Assembly: GCF_000378465.1 (NCBI RefSeq)
Contig: NZ_KB899929.1
Span: 31,276-95,275 of the forward strand
Direction: 5' to 3'
From: Elioraea tepidiphila DSM 17972
GTDB taxonomy: Bacteria > Pseudomonadota > Alphaproteobacteria > Acetobacterales > Acetobacteraceae
Length of the DNA stretch: 64,000 nucleotides
Shown: piece after piece, positions 29,436 through 37,571 of the stretch
Layout: every line of letters starts with the position of its first letter
How positions within the stretch are numbered: the stretch's first letter is position 1
The notes under the pieces: model-generated
Database searches by the model: none
Told to the model about the DNA's origin: nothing
What the model saw: the letters and a program-made list of their open reading frames with translations, nothing else
Translations under genes and position numbers: made by a program

Positions 29436-31264
29436 GGCACGGTCTTCCGGAGCGGGACGACGTCGAGGGAGCTGGCCTGGCGGCCGATCGCGGCGCGGAT
29501 GAAGCGGGCGGTGATCGGCGTGCCGTCATAGTGCAGGATCGGCACCAGCCGCGCGGGATCGATGCCGCACTCCGTCGTGATGAGGGTGCGCAGCTGCGCG
29601 TCGCGGTTCTGCTCGACCACGAACACGGTCTCGTGCGCCTCGATGAAGCGGCTGACGTCCTCGGGAAACGGGAAGGCGCGGATGCGCAGCGCGTCGAGGT
29701 GGACGCCGTCCTGCTCCAGCCCGACCAGGGCCTCGCGCATCGCCGCGGAGGTGCTGCCGTAGTAGATCACGCCGTAGGGCGTGGTGCGGCTCGCCTTGCG
29801 CTCGATCGGCGCCGGCACGAGCGACTTCGCGGTCTCGAACTTGCGCAGCAGCCGCTGCATGTTGTCGACATAGGCCGCCCCCTGCTCGGTGTATTTCGCG
29901 AAGCGGTCGCGCGAGGTGCCGCGGGTGAAGAACGCGCCCTTCGACGGATGCGTGCCGGGGTAGGTGCGGTAGGGGATGCCGTCGCCATCGACATCGAGAT
30001 AGCGGCCGAAGGTGGTGCCGGCCTCCAGCATCTCGGCCGTCATCACCTTGCCGCGGTCCATCCGCTTGGCGTCGTCCCAGGCGAAGGGCTCGCACAGCCA
30101 GTCGTTCATGCCGATGTCGAGATCGAGCAGCACGAAGATCGTGGTCTGGAGCCGGTCGGCGAGATCGAAGGCGGCCGCGCCGAACTCGAAGCACTCGCGC
30201 GGGTCCTCGGGCAGCAGCAGCACGTGCTTGGTGTCGCCATGGCTCGCATACGCCGCAGAGAGGACGTCGCTCTGCTGCGTGCGCGTCGGCATGCCTGTGG
30301 AGGGGCCGGCGCGCTGGACGTCGAAGATCACCGCCGGGATCTCGGCGAAGTAGGAGAGGCCGACGAACTCCTGCATCAGCGAGATGCCGGGGCCCGAGGT
30401 CGCGGTGAAGGCGCGCGCGCCGTTCCACGACGCGCCGATGACGATGCCGATCGAGGCGAGCTCGTCCTCGGCCTGAACGATGGCGTAGCGTTTGCGCCCG
30501 TCCGGGTCGGTGCGGAAGCGGCGGCAGTAGCGCTCGAACGCCTCGGCGAGCGACGTGCTCGGCGTGATCGGATACCAGGCGCACACGGTCGCGCCGCCAT
30601 AGACGGCGCCGAGGGCGGCGGCGGCATTGCCCTCGACATAGATGCGGTTGCCGACCTTGTCGGCCGGCTCGAGCCGCAATCCGATCTCGGGCAGGTTCGC
30701 GCGCGCCCAGTCGCGTCCCATGTGGAAGGCCTCGCGGTTCGACGCGGCGAGCTTCTCCTTGCCCCTGTACTGCTCGGTCAGAAGCTGTTCGACCGCCGCC
30801 GGATCGATGCCGAGCAGGGACGACAGCGCGCCGACATACATGATGTTCTTGAAGAGCTGACGCTGGCGCGCATCGGTGTACCGCGCATTGCACATCTCGG
30901 TAAGCGGCACGCCGAGCACCGTGATGTCCTCGCGGAAGCGGCTTCGCGGCAGCGGTTTGGTGCTGTCATAGACCAGGTAGCCGCCCGGCTCGAGCTCGGC
31001 GATGTCGCGGTCCCAGGTCTGCGGGTTCATCGCCACCGCCATGTCGACCCCGCCGCGGCGGCCGAGATGGCCCTCGCCGCTGACGCGCACCTCGAACCAG
31101 GTCGGCAGGCCCTGGATGTTGGAGGGGAAGATGTTGCGCGAGGCGATCGGGATGCCCATGCGCAGGATCGACTTCGCGAAGAGCTGGTTCGCCGAGGCGG
31201 AGCCCGAGCCGTTGACGTTGGCGAACTTGACGACGAAGTCGTTGACGGCACTCAGCTTCTGCAT
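29432..31264 (-). CDS. korA: 2-oxoacid:ferredoxin oxidoreductase, fused gamma-alpha subunit
   Basis: A 610-residue fusion. Residues 1-~190 form the gamma domain that helps bind coenzyme A (VNGSGSASANQLFAKSILRMG, GGVDMAVAMNPQ), and the rest is the alpha domain with AWYPITPSTSLAEAFE and ATSGPGISLMQEFVGLSYFAEIPAVI. The start at 31264 (MQKLSAVNDF) overlaps the flavoprotein gene end by 13 bases and was preferred to a longer frame lacking similarity. With korB and the GltD-like subunit it forms one operon. In this layout the enzyme would make or consume succinyl-CoA while exchanging electrons with ferredoxin or NADP. Confidence 0.93.
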   Translation of the reverse strand: MQKLSAVNDFVVKFANVNGSGSASANQLFAKSILRMGIPIASRNIFPSNIQGLPTWFEVRVSGEGHLGRRGGVDMAVAMNPQTWDRDIAELEPGGYLVYDSTKPLPRSRFREDITVLGVPLTEMCNARYTDARQRQLFKNIMYVGALSSLLGIDPAAVEQLLTEQYRGKEKLAASNREAFHMGRDWARANLPEIGLRLEPADKVGNRIYVEGNAAAALGAVYGGATVCAWYPITPSTSLAEAFERYCRRFRTDPDGRKRYAIVQAEDELASIGIVIGASWNGARAFTATSGPGISLMQEFVGLSYFAEIPAVIFDVQRAGPSTGMPTRTQQSDVLSAAYASHGDTKHVLLLPEDPRECFEFGAAAFDLADRLQTTIFVLLDLDIGMNDWLCEPFAWDDAKRMDRGKVMTAEMLEAGTTFGRYLDVDGDGIPYRTYPGTHPSKGAFFTRGTSRDRFAKYTEQGAAYVDNMQRLLRKFETAKSLVPAPIERKASRTTPYGVIYYGSTSAAMREALVGLEQDGVHLDALRIRAFPFPEDVSRFIEAHETVFVVEQNRDAQLRTLITTECGIDPARLVPILHYDGTPITARFIRAAIGRQASSLDVVPLRKTVP

Positions 31265-33051
31265 GCGCGCGCCCCGTTGGCGTAGGTCTTCGCGGTCTCG
31301 AGATAGAATTTCTGCATGTCCCAGGCCCCGGTCGGACAGCGCTCGGCGCACAGGCCGCAATGCAGGCAGACGTCCTCGTCCTTCACCATCACCCGGCCGG
31401 TCTTCAGCCCGTCCGCGACATAGAGATCCTGGCTGCGGTTGATCGCAGGCGCCTTCAGCCGCGTGCGCAGGTCATCCTCCTCGCCGTTCTCGGTGAAGGT
31501 GATGCAGTCGGTCGGGCAGATGTCGACGCAGCCATCGCACTCGATGCAGAGCTTGGCGTTGAACACCGTCTGCACGTCGCAATTGAGGCAGCGCTGCGCC
31601 TCCTTGTAGGCGAGCTCGCGGTCGTAGCCGAGCTCGACCTCGACACGGATGTCGCGGAGCGCGAGTCGCTCCTCGACATGCGGCACCTTGTAGCGCAGGT
31701 CGATGGAGACGTCGTTGTCGTAGCTCCACTCGTGGATGCCCATCTTCTGGCTGGCCATGCGCACATGCGGGTCCGGCCGATCGCGCACATCCTCGCCACG
31801 GCAATGGAGGTCGATGGAGACGGCGGCCTCGTGCCCGTGCGCGACCGCCCAGATGATGTTCTTCGGCCCGAACGCGGCGTCGCCGCCGAAGAACACGTTG
31901 GGCAAGGTCGATTGCAGCGTCACCGGGTCGAGCTTCGGCAGGCCCCAGCGGTCGAACTCCAGGCCGATGTCGCGCTCGATCCAGGGAAACGCGTTCTCCT
32001 GGCCGATCGCGACCAGCACGTCGTCGCAGTCGTAGGTGACGTCCGGCTCGCCGGTGGGCACGAGGTTGCGCCGTCCCTTGGCGTCGTACTCGGCCTTCAC
32101 CTTCTCGAACACCATGCCGGTGAGGCGGCCGTTTTCGTGCAGCACGCGCTTCGGCACCAGGTAGTTGAGGATCGGGATGCCCTCGCGCATCGCGTCCTCC
32201 TTCTCCCACGGCGAGGCCTTCATCTCCTCGAAGCCGGAGCGGACGATCACCTTCACGTCCTCGCCGCCGAGCCGGCGCGCGGAGCGGCAGCAATCCATCG
32301 CGGTGTTGCCGCCGCCGAGCACGATCACGCGCTTGCCGACCCGCTCGACATGGCCGAACGAGACCTTCGCCAGCCACTCGATGCCGATATGGATGTTGGC
32401 GGCCGCCTCCTGCCGTCCCGGCACGTCGAGCTCGCGCCCGCGCGGCGCGCCGCAGCCGACGAACACGGCGTCGAAGCCCTCGTCGAGCAGCGCCTTCAGG
32501 CTTTGCACCCGATGGTTGTAGTGCGTCACCACGCCACCGCGCCCGGTGATGTAGCCGACCTCCTCCTCGATCACGCTCTCGGGCAGGCGGAAGCGGGGGA
32601 TCTGGGTCCACATGAACCCGCCGCCGCGCGCCTCGGCGTCATAGACATGGACCTCGTAGCCGAGCAGGGCGAGGTCGCGCGCCACCGTCAGGCTCGCCGG
32701 GCCGGCGCCGACGCAGGCGATCCGCTTGCCGTTCTTCAGGGCGGGCACCGGCGGCATCCGGCTCAGCACCTCCTCCTTGTTGTCGGCGGCCACGCGCTTG
32801 AGCCGGCAGATCGCGACCGGCTCCTCCTCGACGCGCCCGCGCCGGCAGGCCGGCTCGCAGGGGCGGTCGCAGGTCCGCCCGAGGATCCCCGGGAAGACGT
32901 TGGAGTGCCAGTTGATCATGTAGGCGTCGGTGTAGCGGCCCGCGGCGATCAGCCGGATGTACTCGGGCACGGGCGTGTGGGCCGGACAGGCCCATTGGCA
33001 GTCCACCACCTTGTGGAAGTGCGTGGGGGTGGTCAGGTCGGTTGGCCTCAA
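31252..33051 (-). CDS. GltD-like FAD/NAD(P) oxidoreductase with two 4Fe-4S clusters, electron-transfer subunit of Kor
   Basis: A 599-residue flavoprotein related to the small subunit of glutamate synthase. N-terminal cysteines in CQWACPAHTP and CDRPCEPACRRG hold clusters; FAD-binding GAGPAS and NAD(P)-binding LGGGNTAMDCCRSARRLG follow; the C-terminus has a ferredoxin domain with CIECDGCVDICP and CLHCGLCAERCP. The start is TTG at 33051: GGAGGA lies six bases before it, and the open frame further upstream shows no similarity. It overlaps korA by 13 bases. Such a subunit would couple 2-oxoacid oxidation to NAD(P), as in the NADP-linked 2-oxoglutarate oxidoreductase described from Azoarcus evansii. 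Confidence 0.9.
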   Translation of the reverse strand: MRPTDLTTPTHFHKVVDCQWACPAHTPVPEYIRLIAAGRYTDAYMINWHSNVFPGILGRTCDRPCEPACRRGRVEEEPVAICRLKRVAADNKEEVLSRMPPVPALKNGKRIACVGAGPASLTVARDLALLGYEVHVYDAEARGGGFMWTQIPRFRLPESVIEEEVGYITGRGGVVTHYNHRVQSLKALLDEGFDAVFVGCGAPRGRELDVPGRQEAAANIHIGIEWLAKVSFGHVERVGKRVIVLGGGNTAMDCCRSARRLGGEDVKVIVRSGFEEMKASPWEKEDAMREGIPILNYLVPKRVLHENGRLTGMVFEKVKAEYDAKGRRNLVPTGEPDVTYDCDDVLVAIGQENAFPWIERDIGLEFDRWGLPKLDPVTLQSTLPNVFFGGDAAFGPKNIIWAVAHGHEAAVSIDLHCRGEDVRDRPDPHVRMASQKMGIHEWSYDNDVSIDLRYKVPHVEERLALRDIRVEVELGYDRELAYKEAQRCLNCDVQTVFNAKLCIECDGCVDICPTDCITFTENGEEDDLRTRLKAPAINRSQDLYVADGLKTGRVMVKDEDVCLHCGLCAERCPTGAWDMQKFYLETAKTYANGARACRS

Positions 33052-33268
33052 GGCGCTTCCTCCGCCCGCGCGCAGCAGAGAAGCGGCGCGGGCTCGAACC
33101 TCGTTGTGCCGATCATCATGGGGGCACTCGGTGGGCGCGACAACAGCGTGCGCGCGCATGTCATCAGGCCCTGGGCGGCCGACCCGCGACGACGGCCGGA
33201 TGGGCCCCTTTCCGAAGGGTGGCGAACCTCCCACACTGCGCCGTCGCGACAAGGAAGGGAGCGCCGCC

Positions 33269-34843
33269 GTGGCCATCGCCCACGTCACCCAGAACTGGAC
33301 CGTCACCAAGCCGGCCGCCAAGGGCCGCAAGGGCATGGTCGTCTCGCAGGTACGCACGGCGGCCGAAGCCGGTGTGCAGATGCTGGACGCGGGCGGCAGC
33401 GCGGCGGATGCCGCGGTCGCGACCGCCTTTGCCCTTGCCGCGGTCGAGCCGTGGAACTCGGGCCTGGGCGGGATCGGGTTCACGGTCGTGCATCCCGCCG
33501 GCGAGCGGGCGGCGCGGGTGGTGGATTTCGGCCCCGTCGCGCCGGCGCGGCTCGATCCGAAGCTGTTTCCGCTCGTGCCCGGCAAGTCCGACCACCTGTT
33601 CGCCTGGCCGAACGTGCAGGGCGACCGCAACGTGCACGGGCCGCTCTCGGTGGTGATCCCGTCCTCGGTCGCGGGCTATGCCGAGATTCACCGGCGCTGG
33701 GGGCGGCTGCCGCTCAAGGAGTTGCTGGCGCCGGCGATCGCGCTCGCCAAGGCAGGGCTGCCCGCGGATTGGGTGACGGCGCTGAAGCTCGCCTCGGCCG
33801 CGCCCGATCTGCGGCGCTACGCCGAAAGCGCGCGCATCTATCTGCCGGACGGACTGCCGCCGGCGCCACCCTATGTCGGCCCGGCGAAGCGGATCGTGCT
33901 CGGCAACCTGCCCGCGACGCTGGAGCGGCTGGCCGAGGCCGGGCTCGACGACTTCTATCGCGGCGACATCGCCGCCGCGATCGCGGCCGACATGGCGGAG
34001 CTCGGCGGTGTGCTCGATGCGGCCGACCTCGCCGGCTGCGCGGCGCGGCTCACGGACGCGAGCCAGCACCCCTGGCGTGGCCGCGTGATTCAGGGCGCGG
34101 GCGGTCTGACCGCGGCGCCGACCATGCAGCGGGTGCTGGAGGCGCTCTCCGGCGAGCGCTTCGGTGCCGCCCCTGATGTCGCGTTCTTCACCGCCTTCGC
34201 GGCCGCGATGCAGCGCGCCTATGCGGAGCGGCTCGCCGGGCTCGGCGATACGACCGAGGCGAACCCCCGCGCGGCCGAGGCGTGCACGACGCACCTCACC
34301 GCAGCGGATGCCGACGGGATGATGGTGTCGATGACGACCACGCTGCTGTCGTCGATGGGCAGCCGCATGGTGCTGCCGCGCACGGGCGTGCTGATGAACA
34401 ACGGCGTGTTCTGGTTCGACCCGCGCCCGGGCCAGGCGAACAGCATCGGCCCGCGCAAGCGGCCGCTCTGCAACATGAGCCCGATCGTGGTCGCGCGCGA
34501 CGGCCGGCCCGAGATCGCGGCCGGCGCCTCGGGGGGCAGGCGCATCCTTGCCGCCGTGCTGCAGACGCTGCTGTTCGTGCTCGAGTTCGGCATGGACCCC
34601 GTCAAGGCCGCGCACCAGCCGCGCATCGATGTCAGCGGCGAGACCGGCGTTTCGGCCGATCCGCGGCTCGCGCCAGAGATCCTCGCCGCGCTGCGCCAGC
34701 GCTTCGGCGCGGAGGAGGTCGAGCACACGGTGATGCCGGTGAACTACGCCTGCCCGAACATGATCATGATCGGCGAGGACGGCGGACGCACCGGCATCAG
34801 CGACGTGATCAGCCCCTGGAGCGGCGCCGTCGCCCAGGCGTGA
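33269..34843 (+). CDS. Gamma-glutamyltransferase family protein
   Basis: An Ntn hydrolase of 524 residues that should self-cleave before the nucleophile Thr340 in CTTHLTAADADG. Large-subunit motifs include VRTAAEAGVQMLDAGGSAADAAVATAFALAAVEPWNSGLGG; the small subunit shows MNNGVFWFDP. No signal peptide is present, unlike periplasmic E. coli GGT, so it is probably cytoplasmic and may act on a gamma-glutamyl amide or cephalosporin-like acyl substrate. The GTG at 33269 follows AAGGAAGGGAG. It diverges from the kor operon across 217 bases and sits beside amide-hydrolase genes. Confidence 0.9.
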   Translation: MAIAHVTQNWTVTKPAAKGRKGMVVSQVRTAAEAGVQMLDAGGSAADAAVATAFALAAVEPWNSGLGGIGFTVVHPAGERAARVVDFGPVAPARLDPKLFPLVPGKSDHLFAWPNVQGDRNVHGPLSVVIPSSVAGYAEIHRRWGRLPLKELLAPAIALAKAGLPADWVTALKLASAAPDLRRYAESARIYLPDGLPPAPPYVGPAKRIVLGNLPATLERLAEAGLDDFYRGDIAAAIAADMAELGGVLDAADLAGCAARLTDASQHPWRGRVIQGAGGLTAAPTMQRVLEALSGERFGAAPDVAFFTAFAAAMQRAYAERLAGLGDTTEANPRAAEACTTHLTAADADGMMVSMTTTLLSSMGSRMVLPRTGVLMNNGVFWFDPRPGQANSIGPRKRPLCNMSPIVVARDGRPEIAAGASGGRRILAAVLQTLLFVLEFGMDPVKAAHQPRIDVSGETGVSADPRLAPEILAALRQRFGAEEVEHTVMPVNYACPNMIMIGEDGGRTGISDVISPWSGAVAQA

Positions 34844-34850
34844 GCGATCG

Positions 34851-34868
34851 GGGGGGCGTCAGCCCCCC
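34851..34868. terminator. Bidirectional terminator between GGT and deacetylase genes
   Basis: A 7-bp stem (GGGGGGC / GCCCCCC) with a 4-base GTCA loop followed by TTT on the plus strand. It begins 8 bases after the GGT stop, and its loop contains the stop of the convergent deacetylase gene, whose last codons are the stem. Confidence 0.7.
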
Positions 34869-35788
34869 TTTGGCTTCAGCCCGGCCTGCTCGGCGCACCA
34901 GCGCGCCACCTCCTCGTGGGTCGCGAACCACACGCCGGGCTTCGCCTTCATGTAGGCGACCAGCCGGTCGAGCAGCGGCAGGCGCGAGCGGTGGCCGATC
35001 ACATGCGGGTGCATCGTCAGCAGGAACATCCCGCCTTCCTCGTAGGCGCCGTCGAACTCGGCGCGGAAGATCTCCTCGACCGCGGAGGGCGGGGTGTAGG
35101 GGCGGAGCGCCGAGAACCGCACCATGTTGAAATAGACCGCATCGTCGCGGATCCATTCCGGCGGCAGCTCGACGATGCCGGTCGGCTCGCCGTCCGCCAC
35201 CAGCTCATAGGCGTCGTCGTCGCCCATGAGGCTCGAGTCGTAGAGCAGCCCCATCTCGCGGATGATCGACATGGTGGCGGTCGAGAAGTCCCACGACGCC
35301 GTGCGCATGCCCACCGGGCGCCGGCCGGCGATCTTCTCGAGCGTGTCGGCGGCACGGAACGTCAGGTCGCGTTCGGCGGCCGCCGGCAGGGTGGTGTTGG
35401 CCTCGTGGATCCACGAGTGGATGCCGATCTCGTGGCCCTCATCGGCGACCGCGCGGACCTCGTCCGGATAGAGCAGCGCCGAGACCGCCGGGTAGAAGAA
35501 CGTGGCGCGCACGCCGTGCCGGTCGAGCAGCCGGCGGATGCGCGGCACGGCCTGGCGGTTGCCGTACTGCCCCTGGCTGATGCGCATCGGGCTTTCATCG
35601 GCGTCGCGCAGCGGGATCGTGTCGTGATCGGCATCGAAGGAGAGCGTGACGCAGCAGCGCGCGCCGCCGGGCCAGGACGAGGGCCGGAGCGAGCGGCCGG
35701 CGCGGGCGCGATTGACGATGCGCCGCCAGACCTCCTCCGGCCACTCCCAGGGCTGACCATGCGTTCGCGTCGTCTCGGTCTCGGGCAT
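34859..35788 (-). CDS. Polysaccharide deacetylase family protein
   Basis: A 309-residue NodB-fold hydrolase. The first Asp motif appears as TLSFDADHDT near residues 48-57, the metal His pair as HEIGIHSWIHE, and the C-terminal catalytic region as LLTMHPHVIGHR. Active-site His and Asp are therefore conserved, in contrast to the PuuE-like protein at 6.5 kb. These soluble members often act on N-acyl or amide substrates other than chitin. It is the last gene of a minus-strand run Bug - isochorismatase - deacetylase; the gap to the isochorismatase stop is three bases. Confidence 0.87.
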   Translation of the reverse strand: MPETETTRTHGQPWEWPEEVWRRIVNRARAGRSLRPSSWPGGARCCVTLSFDADHDTIPLRDADESPMRISQGQYGNRQAVPRIRRLLDRHGVRATFFYPAVSALLYPDEVRAVADEGHEIGIHSWIHEANTTLPAAAERDLTFRAADTLEKIAGRRPVGMRTASWDFSTATMSIIREMGLLYDSSLMGDDDAYELVADGEPTGIVELPPEWIRDDAVYFNMVRFSALRPYTPPSAVEEIFRAEFDGAYEEGGMFLLTMHPHVIGHRSRLPLLDRLVAYMKAKPGVWFATHEEVARWCAEQAGLKPKGG

Positions 35789-35791
35789 CGC

Positions 35792-36484
35792 TCACTCCGC
35801 GGCGCGGGCTGGGGCAAAACGCATCTCGACCTCCGCAAGCACGCGGTCGATCGGTTCGACATCAGCGAACTTCATGTCCATGTCGAACAGGTTGGCGCGA
35901 TGCGCGGCCGGGCTGCGGTCGCCGACCGCCTCCTCGACCACGATGACGCGGAAGTTGTGCGAGAACGCATCGGTCACCGCGGCGCGCACGCATCCCGACG
36001 TGGACACGCCGATCACGACCACCGTATCGACGCCGTCGTAGCGCAGGAAGCTCTCGAGCGGGGTGGCGAAGAACGCGCTCGGCTTGTTCTTGAGGATGAT
36101 CCGGTCGCTCGGCCGCGGCCCGTAGGCGTCGGGCCATTGATCCGCGCGCGGATCGGTCGCGTACTGGAACTCGGCGGCATTGCCGAGCTTCAGGTTCCAA
36201 ATGCCGCGATAGGTCGGGTGGCTGCGGTCGTCGCGGCGGCTGTAGTAGATCGGCAGGCCGAGCCGGCGAAACACATCCGTGACGCGGGTGACGGCCGCGA
36301 TCAACTCCGGCATCTCGCGGCCGCACATGTCGTAGGCCGGATCGACGAACATGAAGGTCGTGTCGATGTTGAGCAGGGCCGGCCGCGCGCCGATGCCCAC
36401 GCGCCGGCCGAAGGCGCCCTTGCGGTAGGCTGCCAGATCCTCCTCCGGGATCAGGCCCTGCCAGCGGCTGATCTTGTCCTGCAT
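35792..36484 (-). CDS. Isochorismatase-fold amidohydrolase (N-carbamoylsarcosine amidase-like)
   Basis: A 230-residue cysteine hydrolase. The catalytic triad of the fold can be placed at Asp41 (ALLNIDTTFMF), Lys134 (KNKPSAFF) and Cys165 (STSGCVRAA). The N-terminus of ~30 residues before the core is like N-carbamoylsarcosine or maleamate amidohydrolases. It probably releases ammonia from a carbamoyl or amide compound imported with the help of the neighbouring Bug protein (inference). It lies 13 bases downstream of the Bug gene and 3 bases upstream of the deacetylase. Confidence 0.9.
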   Translation of the reverse strand: MQDKISRWQGLIPEEDLAAYRKGAFGRRVGIGARPALLNIDTTFMFVDPAYDMCGREMPELIAAVTRVTDVFRRLGLPIYYSRRDDRSHPTYRGIWNLKLGNAAEFQYATDPRADQWPDAYGPRPSDRIILKNKPSAFFATPLESFLRYDGVDTVVVIGVSTSGCVRAAVTDAFSHNFRVIVVEEAVGDRSPAAHRANLFDMDMKFADVEPIDRVLAEVEMRFAPARAAE

Positions 36485-36497
36485 CGCGCCCTCCGCC

Positions 36498-37493
36498 TCA
36501 CTCCGCCTTTACATTGGCCTCGCGCACGACGCGCGCCCAGCGCGCGAGCTCGCGCTCGACCAGCGCCGCGTAATCTGCGGCACTGCCGCCGCGCGGCACC
36601 GTGCCGCGTTCGGCGAGCGCCCGGCGCAGCCCCTCGTCGGCAAGCGCCAGATTGACCGCGCGGTTCATCGCCTCCGCCACGCCGGCGGGTGTCTCGGCAT
36701 GCGCGTGCAGGCCGAACCAGGCGACCGTCTCGAAGCCGTCGAGGCCGAACTCGGCGCCGAGCTCGGCGAGCGCGGGCACGTCCGGCAGGTCCGGCACGCG
36801 CTCGCGAGTCGTCACGGCGAGCGGGATCACGGTGCCGGCGCGGATCTGCGGCAGCGCGGTGGGCAGGTTGTCGATGAAGGTATCGACCTCGCCGGCGATC
36901 ACCGCGGTCATGCCGGGGCCTGCGCCGCGGTAGGGCACGTGCAGGATGCGCGCGCCGGTCTGAAGCTTGATCAGTTCGCCGGTCAGGTGGGTGCTGGTGC
37001 CGTTCCCGGCGGAGGCGAAGCTGTACTTGTCGGGGTTGGCGCGCGCATCCGCCAGGAACGCCCGGATGTCGCGCGGCACGGCGCGCCTGACCGAGGCGAC
37101 CCAGACATTCGGCACGGTGACGAACAGTGCGACGGCGCGGAAATCCGCGACCGGGCGGTATTGGATGGTCGGATAGAGCGCCGGCGCGATTCCGTGCGAG
37201 GCGATCTGACTGAGGAACAGGCTGTGCTGGTCGTTGCCGTCTCGAACGAAACGCGCCGCACCCACGGTGCTGCCGGCGCCGGGCCAGTTCTCGACGATCA
37301 CGGCGCGGCCGAGGTCGCGCCGCATGGTCTCGGCGAGCAGCCGCGCCACCACATCGGTGGTGCCGCCGGGAGGGAAGGGGACGACGATTCGGATATCGCG
37401 CTGCGGCCAGGACTGCGCGCGCACGCTGTAGGGCACTGCGAGTGGAGTGGCGGCCATCGCGGCCAGCATCGAACGACGCGTGGTCGGGGGCAT
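36498..37493 (-). CDS. Bug/TctC-type substrate-binding protein
   Basis: A 331-residue periplasmic binding protein. TRRSMLAAMAATPLAVPYSVRAQ is a signal peptide with Tat-like features and cleavage near residue 27; the mature chain begins SWPQRDIRIVVPFPPGGTTDVVARLL, the family signature. It heads the three-gene run with two hydrolases. No TctA or TctB is present. It diverges from the nitrile hydratase-like gene across only 78 bases, so the two transcription units may share control. Confidence 0.93.
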   Translation of the reverse strand: MPPTTRRSMLAAMAATPLAVPYSVRAQSWPQRDIRIVVPFPPGGTTDVVARLLAETMRRDLGRAVIVENWPGAGSTVGAARFVRDGNDQHSLFLSQIASHGIAPALYPTIQYRPVADFRAVALFVTVPNVWVASVRRAVPRDIRAFLADARANPDKYSFASAGNGTSTHLTGELIKLQTGARILHVPYRGAGPGMTAVIAGEVDTFIDNLPTALPQIRAGTVIPLAVTTRERVPDLPDVPALAELGAEFGLDGFETVAWFGLHAHAETPAGVAEAMNRAVNLALADEGLRRALAERGTVPRGGSAADYAALVERELARWARVVREANVKAE

Positions 37494-37571
37494 GCGCGAA
37501 ACTCCCGAGATTGATTGTCGGCGGCAGTGTGCCCACCATCCGCCATCCTGTCGAGCCATGGAGGAGACGGA

